This document shows positions 27,571 through 33,960 of a stretch of 64,000 bases of DNA, piece after piece. The stretch lies in the NCBI GenBank assembly GCA_001790515.1, contig MGCS01000013.1:62001-126000 (forward strand), given 5' to 3'. The DNA is from Candidatus Saccharibacteria bacterium RIFCSPHIGHO2_12_FULL_44_22 (GTDB taxonomy: Bacteria; Patescibacteriota; Saccharimonadia; Saccharimonadales; Saccharimonadaceae). Every line of letters starts with the position of its first letter. Positions within the stretch are counted from its first letter, which is position 1. Both the position numbers and the translations under genes were made by a program. The notes under the pieces are model-generated. The model searched no databases and was not told the DNA's origin. It saw only the letters and a program-made list of their open reading frames with translations.

Positions 27571-28119
27571 ATGTCCATGACGATTGCTGTACTTATTGGA
27601 ACAACCCGCGTGCAACGTGAATCAGTTAAAGCAGCAAAATATATTGCTGAGTTTGGTCGTCGCATCGAAAATGTTGATATCATCTTGGTTGACCCGATGG
27701 ACTTTACGTTCCATGGTGACGGCAATGATCCAGAGGGTAAGGACCCTCGCTATACCGAAATCACTGAAAAAGCGGATGCGTTCTTTATCGTAACACCCGA
27801 ATACAACCACAGCTTTCCTGGCAGTCTCAAGCGAATGCTTGATAGTGAGCTAGCAAACTACAATCACAAACCTGTCGCATTTGCTGGCGTCAGTAACGGT
27901 AACTGGGGTGGTGTCCGCGCGGTTGAATCGCTTGTTCCTGCAGTTCGTGAAACAGGACTTGTTGTGATGAGCTGGGACATCTATTTTCCGTATATCCAAA
28001 ATATTTTCGCTGACGACGGGAGCATCCACGCTGACTATAAAGAGCGTTACGAAAAACAGCTTGCAAAACTTTTCGATGAACTTGTTTGGTTTGCGGGTAT
28101 CTTAAAAACACCGCGCTAG
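27571..28119 (+). CDS. NADPH-dependent FMN reductase-family protein
   Basis: 182-residue flavodoxin-like fold. GTTRVQRESVKAA is the FMN phosphate-binding loop and TPEYNHSFPGSLKRMLD the family signature. These enzymes reduce FMN, quinones or azo compounds with NAD(P)H. SD AAAGGAG precedes the ATG and the gene lies 12 bases after dnaE, so it may be transcribed from the dnaE promoter. Its stop codon shares CTAG with the convergent methylase gene. Confidence 0.88.
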   Translation: MSMTIAVLIGTTRVQRESVKAAKYIAEFGRRIENVDIILVDPMDFTFHGDGNDPEGKDPRYTEITEKADAFFIVTPEYNHSFPGSLKRMLDSELANYNHKPVAFAGVSNGNWGGVRAVESLVPAVRETGLVVMSWDIYFPYIQNIFADDGSIHADYKERYEKQLAKLFDELVWFAGILKTPR

Positions 28120-28604
28120 TTTGTGACAAGCGCATACAGCGCGATACCAGTAGCAACGCTAACATTGAATGATTCTTTTTTACCAGACATTGGAATTTCG
28201 ATCAGATCATCACATCTAGCGATGATATCTTCGGATATACCGTCAACCTCCTCGCCGAGAATAAGCGCAATCTTTTGCGGTGGAGTGTAGTCGGAGAGCA
28301 TCATCGAACGATCTCGCTGTTCGAGTCCGATGATGGTGTAGCCAGATTGTTTCAAATCATCGAATGGAATCGCCTCTATCCGTTCAAATGGCACGAATGT
28401 CTCGGCTCCGAGTGCCGTTTTGTGAATTTGTCTGGTCATTTTGTCAGCAAAGTGTGGCAGGCGAGTGTCTTTTTGGATTGCAGGATATGGCGTATATCCA
28501 GTAAGCAGTAGTTTGGACACACCAAACCCATCACAGGTTCGAAAAAAAGCCCCAACATTATGGGTTGATCGAATATTGTGGGCAATAACAATAATTTCGG
28601 GCAT
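28116..28604 (-). CDS. SpoU/TrmH-family RNA 2'-O-methyltransferase (1)
   Basis: 162-residue SPOUT methyltransferase. Motif 1 is HNIRSTHNVGAFFRT with the catalytic Arg and Asn, motif 2 is LILGEEVDGIS, and motif 3 is IPMSGKKESFNVSVATGIALY. The target is an rRNA or tRNA ribose; no RNA-binding N-terminal domain is present, as in TrmL-like short forms. It ends inside the stop of the FMN reductase gene (shared CTAG). Extended -10 TGA-TACACT lies 6 nt upstream, so it is predicted leaderless. Confidence 0.9.
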   Translation of the reverse strand: MPEIIVIAHNIRSTHNVGAFFRTCDGFGVSKLLLTGYTPYPAIQKDTRLPHFADKMTRQIHKTALGAETFVPFERIEAIPFDDLKQSGYTIIGLEQRDRSMMLSDYTPPQKIALILGEEVDGISEDIIARCDDLIEIPMSGKKESFNVSVATGIALYALVTN

Positions 28605-28610
28605 GTTTCT

Positions 28611-28619
28611 AGTGTATCA
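28611..28619 (-). promoter_or_regulatory. Extended -10 of the SpoU methylase gene
   Basis: Minus-strand TGA-TACACT (TACACT at 28611-28616), 6 nt from the ATG. Confidence 0.6.
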
Positions 28620-28640
28620 CTATAAATTACATAAGCTTTT

Positions 28641-28649
28641 TGGTATAGT
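28641..28649 (+). promoter_or_regulatory. Extended -10 of pilB
   Basis: TGG-TATAGT (28644-28649), 8 nt before the pilB ATG. Divergent from the methylase promoter about 25 bp away. Confidence 0.6.
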
Positions 28650-28657
28650 CATACGTA

Positions 28658-30289
28658 ATGGACGAGAAAAAAATTCAAAAGCAGCGACGAGATCACGAAG
28701 AAAACTCGACGCAACAGCGCGCATCTATCTTGGGGATGCAGTATATTGATACGCGTGAGTTCGAAGATGAACTAGAACTTGTCAAAGAAGGTATGCTGAC
28801 CATCGAAGAGATGCACAAGAATCGCATGGTTCCATTGCAAAAGGGTGATGAATACAAACCGTTTCGATTTGGTGCAACTAGCCAAACGCCACAATCTGTT
28901 ATCCAGAAACTCCATCAGAAGTACCAAGACGAAGGTCGCGAAGCGCAAATCTTTTTGATTAGCAACGGTGGCTATAACGTTCTCATGCTTCGGTACGATC
29001 CACCGAAAAAAGTTATTTACGATGACATTACCATCGCCAAAGAAGGCGACAGTGCTACGATCACATCTGTTAGCAAGACACTCAACTCGGTCGGTTCTGA
29101 CCAGATGCTTGATTATCTGATTGATCAAGCCGATCGTTTACAGGCGAGTGACATTCACATCGAAAACCAACGAACGTATATCCGTATTCGTATGCGTGTC
29201 GACGGTGCGCTACACCCGGTGGCAGATATCGAAAAGGACAAGTATCGCATTTTGATGGGTGCTATCGGGTCGCGTGCGAATATTTCATCTGCTGCAAAAA
29301 CATCACAGTCCGGGCATATCCAAAAGGATATTCATCGCGATGGCGCGACGCATCTGTTGAATATTCGTATCGAAACCGTGCCAACGATGTATGGCCAAGA
29401 CGCAGTGATGCGTCTGTTCAACTTTGACGAGAGTATGCTGAACCTTGATTTACTAGGTATCCCGCCAAAAGAACGTGCCGAGATTAACGAAATCGTTAGT
29501 CATCCGCGCGGTATGATGATGATGGTTGGGCCGACCGGTTCGGGTAAGTCAACAACGCTCTATAGTATCTTGAACGCTCTCAACACGTCCGACCGCAAGA
29601 TACTGACTCTCGAAGATCCGATTGAATATGGAATTGGTGGTATTGCGCAGATTCCAGTCGATACGACACATGGACAAACATTCGCCGATGGGTTGCGATC
29701 AATCCTCCGTTTGGACCCTGACGTTGTGATGCTTGGAGAGATCCGTGACGTCGATACGGCCAAGACGGCCATTCAGGCGTCAATCACGGGTCACTTGGTG
29801 CTATCGTCATTTCACGCTAACTCTACATCCGCTGCATTTAGCCGTATGATCGGTATGATCGGCATCAACCCTATCTTTAGTTCTGCAATTCGTTTACTGA
29901 TTGCACAGCGACTTGTCCGTAAACTATACGACCCTTCCAAAGAAGAATACGAACCTGATGAAGCAACAAAGCAGTGGGTCAAGCGAACACTCGAAGGTGT
30001 TGCGCCGGAACGTATGCCGGGAATTGATCTCAATAACTTCAAATTGTGGCGTCCAAAGATTCATGAAGACGCACCCTTTGGCTTTAAGGGTCGTATTGTT
30101 GTCATGGAGCAGATGGTCGTGAATAGTCATATCCAAAAGTTTCTTCGCGGTGATATTGCCGATGCAAACCCAGAGGCAATCGAGGCCGAAGCTCGCAAAT
30201 CTGCAGGGTTGATTACGCTTATTCAAGCAGGGACACTCGCTGCGCTGCGGGGCGAGACGACGCTTGAAGAAGTAAATCGCGCGATATAA
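28658..30289 (+). CDS. pilB: Type IV pilus assembly ATPase, PilB/GspE family
   Basis: 543 residues. Hexameric cytoplasmic ATPase that powers pilus extension. Walker A is GPTGSGKST at 291-299; the Asp box, Walker B (DPDVVMLGEIRD) and His box (GHLVLSSFHANST) follow. The N-terminal domain (1-150) is GSPII-E-like but divergent. The tetracysteine zinc loop of classical PilB is absent: RLVRKLYDPSKEEYEPDEA stands where it would be. No pilC, pilM or pilin genes adjoin it here, so the rest of the system is elsewhere. TM7 bacteria are known to carry type IV pili. Confidence 0.92.
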   Translation: MDEKKIQKQRRDHEENSTQQRASILGMQYIDTREFEDELELVKEGMLTIEEMHKNRMVPLQKGDEYKPFRFGATSQTPQSVIQKLHQKYQDEGREAQIFLISNGGYNVLMLRYDPPKKVIYDDITIAKEGDSATITSVSKTLNSVGSDQMLDYLIDQADRLQASDIHIENQRTYIRIRMRVDGALHPVADIEKDKYRILMGAIGSRANISSAAKTSQSGHIQKDIHRDGATHLLNIRIETVPTMYGQDAVMRLFNFDESMLNLDLLGIPPKERAEINEIVSHPRGMMMMVGPTGSGKSTTLYSILNALNTSDRKILTLEDPIEYGIGGIAQIPVDTTHGQTFADGLRSILRLDPDVVMLGEIRDVDTAKTAIQASITGHLVLSSFHANSTSAAFSRMIGMIGINPIFSSAIRLLIAQRLVRKLYDPSKEEYEPDEATKQWVKRTLEGVAPERMPGIDLNNFKLWRPKIHEDAPFGFKGRIVVMEQMVVNSHIQKFLRGDIADANPEAIEAEARKSAGLITLIQAGTLAALRGETTLEEVNRAI

Positions 30290-30297
30290 AATTTTTC

Positions 30298-30329
30298 GTG
30301 TCATCCTGAACTCGTTTCAGGATCCATTC
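30298..30329 (+). repeat. Dispersed palindromic repeat, copy R1 (module A)
   Basis: GTGTCAT followed by TCCTGAA-N5-TTCAGGA (30304-30322) and TCCATTC. It matches copies at 32145, 33853 (reverse), 33906 (reverse) and 59811. Confidence 0.75.
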
Positions 30330-30360
30330 ATCAACTATTCAACTAACCATACTCCCTTAT

Positions 30361-30488
30361 TGTTCTTTTTCACGAAAGAAGCAAAAGAACTAGTGACGAC
30401 TTCACCACGCGGATAAACACCCTCACTACCAGTAATCGGAATCTGCAAAAACTCGCGCCGACATATTTACGCAGTAGGGCTGCGGATG
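30361..30488 (+). repeat. Composite intergenic repeat, modules B and C
   Basis: Module B (30361-30404; TTTTTCACGAAAGAAGCAAAAG then GTGACGACTTC) and module C (30467-30488; TTACGCAGTAGGGCTGCG). The same order A-B-C recurs at 59811-60156. No ORF in 30290-30520; the region is otherwise unexplained. Confidence 0.6.
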
Positions 30489-30525
30489 TATATTCGAATG
30501 AACCCTTTTAAAAATGACGATAGTA

Positions 30526-30534
30526 TGCTATAGT
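30526..30534 (+). promoter_or_regulatory. Extended -10 of rplS
   Basis: TGC-TATAGT (30529-30534), giving a leader of about 105 nt. Confidence 0.65.
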
Positions 30535-30540
30535 TTAAAG

Positions 30541-30646
30541 CTGATTGTATATAGAAAAGTAAGCGCCGATTGTATGCAGGTGTGGAGCCATAGGGATACA
30601 ACTATGTGGCCAGCCGTTATCAAGTCCGGTAAATAAGGAAGAAATT
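30541..30646 (+). promoter_or_regulatory. Structured leader of rplS
   Basis: Untranslated leader with a hairpin candidate (CATAG near 30589-30593 pairing CTATG at 30602-30606) and an AAGGAAG SD. Autoregulatory L19 leaders are known in Firmicutes; equivalence here is not shown. Confidence 0.45.
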
Positions 30647-31078
30647 ATGAGTTTTGCACTAATCCAAAAAGTTAACGAAGAGCAAAAGAAGCACGCAGTT
30701 GTTGATGTTCGCACTGGTGACACTGTTCGTGTTCATCAAAAAATTAAAGAAGGTAGCAAAGAACGTATTCAGATTTTTGAAGGCGTCGTTATCCGAACAG
30801 ACAACAAAGAATCACACACATCACGAATTACTGTTCGTAAAATTGCAAGCGGTGTTGGTGTCGAAAAGAGTTTCTTGCTACATAACCCACTTGTAGAAAA
30901 AGTAGAGGTCACTCGTCGTGCAAAAGTACGCCGTAACTTCCTTTCATTCCTACGTAACCGTAGTGGTAAGGGCGCTCGTTTGACTGCTGTCAACTTTGAC
31001 CGCGAAGGTATCAATACGCTACCTGAAGCGCCAAAAGCTGAAGAAGCAAAGACTGAAGAGCCTGCTGAAACAAAATAG
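30647..31078 (+). CDS. rplS: 50S ribosomal protein L19
   Basis: 143 residues. L19 sits at the 30S-50S interface. The core (residues 1-115) is standard: VRVHQKIKEGSKERIQIFEGVVI, SRITVRKIASGVGVEKSFLLHNP and RRAKVRRNFLSFLRNRSGKGARL. A C-terminal extension of about 25 residues rich in Ala, Lys, Glu and Pro is extra and probably disordered. Monocistronic with a leader and a terminator. Confidence 0.97.
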   Translation: MSFALIQKVNEEQKKHAVVDVRTGDTVRVHQKIKEGSKERIQIFEGVVIRTDNKESHTSRITVRKIASGVGVEKSFLLHNPLVEKVEVTRRAKVRRNFLSFLRNRSGKGARLTAVNFDREGINTLPEAPKAEEAKTEEPAETK

Positions 31079-31093
31079 TATAATTCATTCTTC

Positions 31094-31126
31094 AAAACAC
31101 TCTAAGTATTTAGGGTGTTTTTGTTT
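31094..31126 (+). terminator. Terminator after rplS
   Basis: AAAACACTCTAA-gta-TTTAGGGTGTTTT with a T-rich tail. The tail abuts the -10 box of the next gene. Confidence 0.8.
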
Positions 31127-31132
31127 TACAAT
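31127..31132 (+). promoter_or_regulatory. -10 box of the rnhB-yraN fusion gene
   Basis: TACAAT, 6 nt before ATG 31139. It supports that start over an upstream in-frame ATG at 31115, which lies before the -10. Confidence 0.6.
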
Positions 31133-31138
31133 ATATCT

Positions 31139-32107
31139 ATGATATTAGGGATTGATGAAGTCGGGCGCGGTCCATGGGCGGGGCCACTGGTTATTGGTGC
31201 CGTTGTACTAGGTGGTGCGCAGATAGAAGGGCTTACCGACAGCAAAAAACTATCTAAGAAACGTCGTGAGCAGCTAAACATACTAATACGTGATCAGGCT
31301 GCAGGATATGGACTAGGGTGGGTTAGCGCTGCTGAGATAGATCAGATAGGGTTGTCGGAGTCGTTGCGGCTAGCGACGCGTCGGGCAGTTGAGCAAATAA
31401 AGGTATCCTATCATGAAATTATTATTGATGGAACGATCAATTTCTTGGACGGCACAAGTAAAGGTCAATACGTGACCACAATGAAAAAGGCTGACCTGCT
31501 AGTGCCAAGTGCATCGGCGGCGTCGATTATCGCCAAGGTCGCAAGAGATTCTTACATGGCCGAACAAGATGATGCATACCCTGGCTACAAGTTCTCATCA
31601 CACGTCGGATATGGAACTGCGGTACACAGGGCGGCAATAGACAAGCTTGGCGTAACGCCGCTTCACAGACTGTCCTTCGCTCCGTTAGCCAAATATAAAG
31701 CTCCGGTATCCATCGACAGGTCGACTAACCTAGCGGATAAGGCTACCGAGACTGTATCGACTGAAACAACGAAGAAGATAGGTGATCGAGCAGAAGATGA
31801 AGCGGCGAACTATCTTGTGCGTCACGGCCATGAGATTTTAGAACGCAACTGGAAGACGAAATACTGCGAGATCGATATCGTATCGCTAAAATCTGGAACG
31901 CTCTATTTCACTGAAGTAAAATACCGTAAAAGTGCAGATCAAGGCGGCGGTATTGCGGCGATTACGAAGAAGAAGTTGAGCCAGATGAAGTTTGCTGCGA
32001 ATTATTTTGTACAAGCACAGCAAATAACAGAACCCGATTTGCTGCTGGCGGTGATATCTATGACGGGAAATCCGCCTGATGTTGAAGAGTTCATAGAACT
32101 AAAGTAA
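31139..32107 (+). CDS. rnhB: Ribonuclease HII fused to a YraN/UPF0102 endonuclease-like domain
   Basis: 322 residues. Residues 1-190 are RNase HII, which removes ribonucleotides from DNA: Asp6-Glu7 (GIDEVGRG), Asp98 (IIIDGT), Asp137 (KVARDSY) and the C-terminal HRLSFAP. After a linker (about 190-212) comes a YraN-type domain with restriction-endonuclease-like residues: Glu244-x-Asp246 (KYCEIDIVSL) and Glu259-x-Lys261 (FTEVKYRKS). In many bacteria yraN is a separate gene next to rnhB; here the two are one ORF. Start chosen from the -10 box 6 nt upstream and the standard RNase HII N-terminus. Confidence 0.93.
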   Translation: MILGIDEVGRGPWAGPLVIGAVVLGGAQIEGLTDSKKLSKKRREQLNILIRDQAAGYGLGWVSAAEIDQIGLSESLRLATRRAVEQIKVSYHEIIIDGTINFLDGTSKGQYVTTMKKADLLVPSASAASIIAKVARDSYMAEQDDAYPGYKFSSHVGYGTAVHRAAIDKLGVTPLHRLSFAPLAKYKAPVSIDRSTNLADKATETVSTETTKKIGDRAEDEAANYLVRHGHEILERNWKTKYCEIDIVSLKSGTLYFTEVKYRKSADQGGGIAAITKKKLSQMKFAANYFVQAQQITEPDLLLAVISMTGNPPDVEEFIELK

Positions 32108-32115
32108 AATGACGC

Positions 32116-32293
32116 CTCCACTTGTCATCAACTACTACATCATTGTGTCATTCTGAATTCATTTCAGAGTCCATTATCCACCCAGTTGCCATTGTTCATT
32201 TTTGCCAAAGAACCAAAAATATATGAGGCTGCTTCACTCATCCGTGTCCCTTAAAATCCTTCTGATGGTTGTTGTCGAACTCCCGTTGGGAGG
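32116..32293 (+). repeat. Composite intergenic repeat, second copy (modules A, B-like, D)
   Basis: CTCCACTTGTCATC (32116-32129) and TGTCATTCTGAATTCATTTCAG (32145-32167) are module A material. A B-like piece (GTTCATTTTTGCCAAAGAACC) follows near 32194. Module D, GAACTCCCGTTGGGAGG (32277-32293), is identical over 17 nt to 60006-60022. No gene between 32108 and 32433. Confidence 0.6.
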
Positions 32294-32351
32294 AAGCGTA
32301 GAGTCATCTAAATTTACGAAAGAAGCTAGGTTTTGTCATCTGGACGAAGTA

Positions 32352-32380
32352 TTGCAATACTGTATAAAAAGTGTTATTAT
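32352..32380 (+). promoter_or_regulatory. Promoter of the G+C-rich GT-like gene
   Basis: TTGCAA (32352-32357), 17-nt spacer, TATTAT (32375-32380) with an upstream TGT. A full sigma70-type promoter with a leader, unlike most neighbours. Confidence 0.6.
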
Positions 32381-32433
32381 AGTGCAGCACAACAAAGGTG
32401 CAAGAAGTTTCCATTCCGAGCCAGGGAGTACAA

Positions 32434-33177
32434 GTGAGCAATCCCGTCGTCACAACCACGACGTTCGCAACCTACAACAACCATGCCGAGACCGTTCGCG
32501 CCGATTGTGCGCTCAAGACCATCGAAGCAGCTGTCACGCACGGCTATACCACTGTCGTCATCGACGGTGGTTCACCGGTCGAGTACGTCGAGGAGATGGA
32601 GTGGCTCGGCGCTCAGGTCTTCGCTCAGGAATTCCCCGGCATGGGGAATGCCAGGCGTGAAGCCCTGCGCCGAGCACGCGACATCGTCCCTCCCGGCCAG
32701 CCGATCGTATGGACGGAACCCGAGAAGTACCCGCTCATCCCTGAGCTGAAGCTGCCGATCAGCACGTTCATCGAGGGCAACTACGACCTCGTGATGCTGC
32801 GTCGAATCAGCCTCGACTCCTATCCGCCCGAGCAGGCCATGGCGTACCAGCTTATCGCGCTGGCCGCCAAGTATCTAACGGGTATCGACAGCGACTTTGG
32901 CTGGGGGCCGACGGTTCTCAGCGCCGACGCAGTCGATTACTACCTGTCCTACGAGAGCACCCACGGTGACCTCTGGGACGGCATCCACTGCCCAAAGCTC
33001 CGCATCATCAAGGATGGGCTGCCCTGGACGATCGTGCCGGTAAACTACCAGCATCCGCCAGAGCAGACCGCCGCCGAGACCGGCATGAACCTCTTCCTGA
33101 AGCGGGTCATGCAGGTGGATCAGCTGGCGCGTGCCATCGAGGCCGAAGTTGATCGGCTGGGGATGCGGGTGGAGTGA
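32434..33177 (+). CDS. Putative GT-A-fold glycosyltransferase-like protein, G+C-rich orphan
   Basis: 247 residues from a GTG start. I prefer GTG 32434 over the in-frame GTG 32398 because GGGAG lies 5 nt upstream. The N-terminal TTTTFATYNN...TVVIDGGSP...GMGNARREALRRAR and IVWTEPEK blocks look like a GT-A nucleotide-sugar fold with W-T-E-P-E-K where the DxD region would be, but I cannot name a family. G+C content is visibly higher (near 60 percent by eye) than the surrounding genes. It has its own promoter, SD and 12-bp terminator, so it behaves as an independent cassette, possibly acquired. Confidence 0.6.
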   Translation: MSNPVVTTTTFATYNNHAETVRADCALKTIEAAVTHGYTTVVIDGGSPVEYVEEMEWLGAQVFAQEFPGMGNARREALRRARDIVPPGQPIVWTEPEKYPLIPELKLPISTFIEGNYDLVMLRRISLDSYPPEQAMAYQLIALAAKYLTGIDSDFGWGPTVLSADAVDYYLSYESTHGDLWDGIHCPKLRIIKDGLPWTIVPVNYQHPPEQTAAETGMNLFLKRVMQVDQLARAIEAEVDRLGMRVE

Positions 33178-33186
33178 CTTCACCGA

Positions 33187-33228
33187 GGGTGGGACTGCTA
33201 GCCATGAGGCTGCAGTCCCACCCCTTTC
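33187..33228 (+). terminator. Terminator of the GT-like gene
   Basis: Perfect 12-bp stem GGGTGGGACTGC (33187-33198) / GCAGTCCCACCC (33212-33223), then CCTTTCCC. It lies just before the promoter of the HD gene. Confidence 0.8.
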
Positions 33229-33235
33229 CCGTTTC

Positions 33236-33244
33236 TGATACAAT
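33236..33244 (+). promoter_or_regulatory. Extended -10 of the HD hydrolase gene
   Basis: TGA-TACAAT (33239-33244), 7 nt before ATG 33252. Excludes the upstream ATG 33174 as start. Confidence 0.65.
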
Positions 33245-33251
33245 AATCTAT

Positions 33252-33851
33252 ATGAATGCACTACCGACTTACGAAGAAATTGTTTCACTTCATAAAAAAC
33301 ACGCACCGTCACAAGCCGCATTTGATCTCGTTTTTACACACTGCCAAATCGTTTGGGAACTTGCCGAACAACTTATCCAGAAATCGAGCCTCTCGGTAAA
33401 TTCCGAACTTGTGAAAGTCGGCTGTCTATTGCATGACATTGGCGTGTATCGCCTCTATTTGCCAGATGGTGAAATTGATCATGCAAACTACATCAAGCAC
33501 GGCACTGAAGGCTACACACTTCTCAAAGAAGAAGGTTTTGACGAATTGCTTAGTCGTTTTGCGTCATGCCACACAGGTGTTGGCTTGACTAAAGATGAGA
33601 TCGAAGAGGAGGATCTCCCTATTCCTCCAGCTGACTACTTTGCTGAAACGCCGGAAGAGCAGCTTGTCATGTATGCCGATAAGTTTCATACCAAAACAAC
33701 ACCACCGAAATTTATGACCGCCGATACGTACGCTGAGAAGCAGAAGAAATTTGGCGAAGAGAAGGCAGAACGGTTTAGGCAATTCCAAAAAAGGTTTGGT
33801 ACTCCCAACCTCCAGGCGTTGGCTGAAAAATATGGCTCTGAAATCATCTAG
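33252..33851 (+). CDS. HD-domain metal-dependent phosphohydrolase
   Basis: 199 residues. HD-domain metal residues: His30 (FTHC), His61-Asp62 (LLHDIG), His83 (IKHG), His107 (SCHTG) and an Asp in MYADKFHTK. HD proteins of this type hydrolyse phosphate mono- or diesters in nucleotides. The exact substrate is unknown. The start is set by the leaderless promoter. Repeats R4 and R5 follow the stop. Confidence 0.85.
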   Translation: MNALPTYEEIVSLHKKHAPSQAAFDLVFTHCQIVWELAEQLIQKSSLSVNSELVKVGCLLHDIGVYRLYLPDGEIDHANYIKHGTEGYTLLKEEGFDELLSRFASCHTGVGLTKDEIEEEDLPIPPADYFAETPEEQLVMYADKFHTKTTPPKFMTADTYAEKQKKFGEEKAERFRQFQKRFGTPNLQALAEKYGSEII

Positions 33852-33852
33852 C

Positions 33853-33933
33853 GGGTTCCGAATCAAGTCCGGAATGACACACTATAATTGAGTTAGGCAT
33901 CCTAAATTCTCTGATCAAATCAGAGAATGACAG
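33853..33933 (-). repeat. Two dispersed palindromic repeats in reverse orientation (R4, R5)
   Basis: Minus-strand TGTCATTCCGGACTTGATTC (from 33853-33880) and CTGTCATTCTCTGATTTGAT (from 33906-33933). Each is an imperfect hairpin headed by TGTCAT, like R1-R3. They separate the HD gene and the aminopeptidase gene and may form the convergent terminator. Confidence 0.7.
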
Positions 33934-33960
33934 TGCCATTTATATATATTTATCTAAGAC

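Noticed and set aside
32398-32433. GTG 32398 as start of the GT-like gene
   Set aside because: No SD, and the extra residues are not similar to the rest; GTG 32434 has GGGAG at 5 nt.
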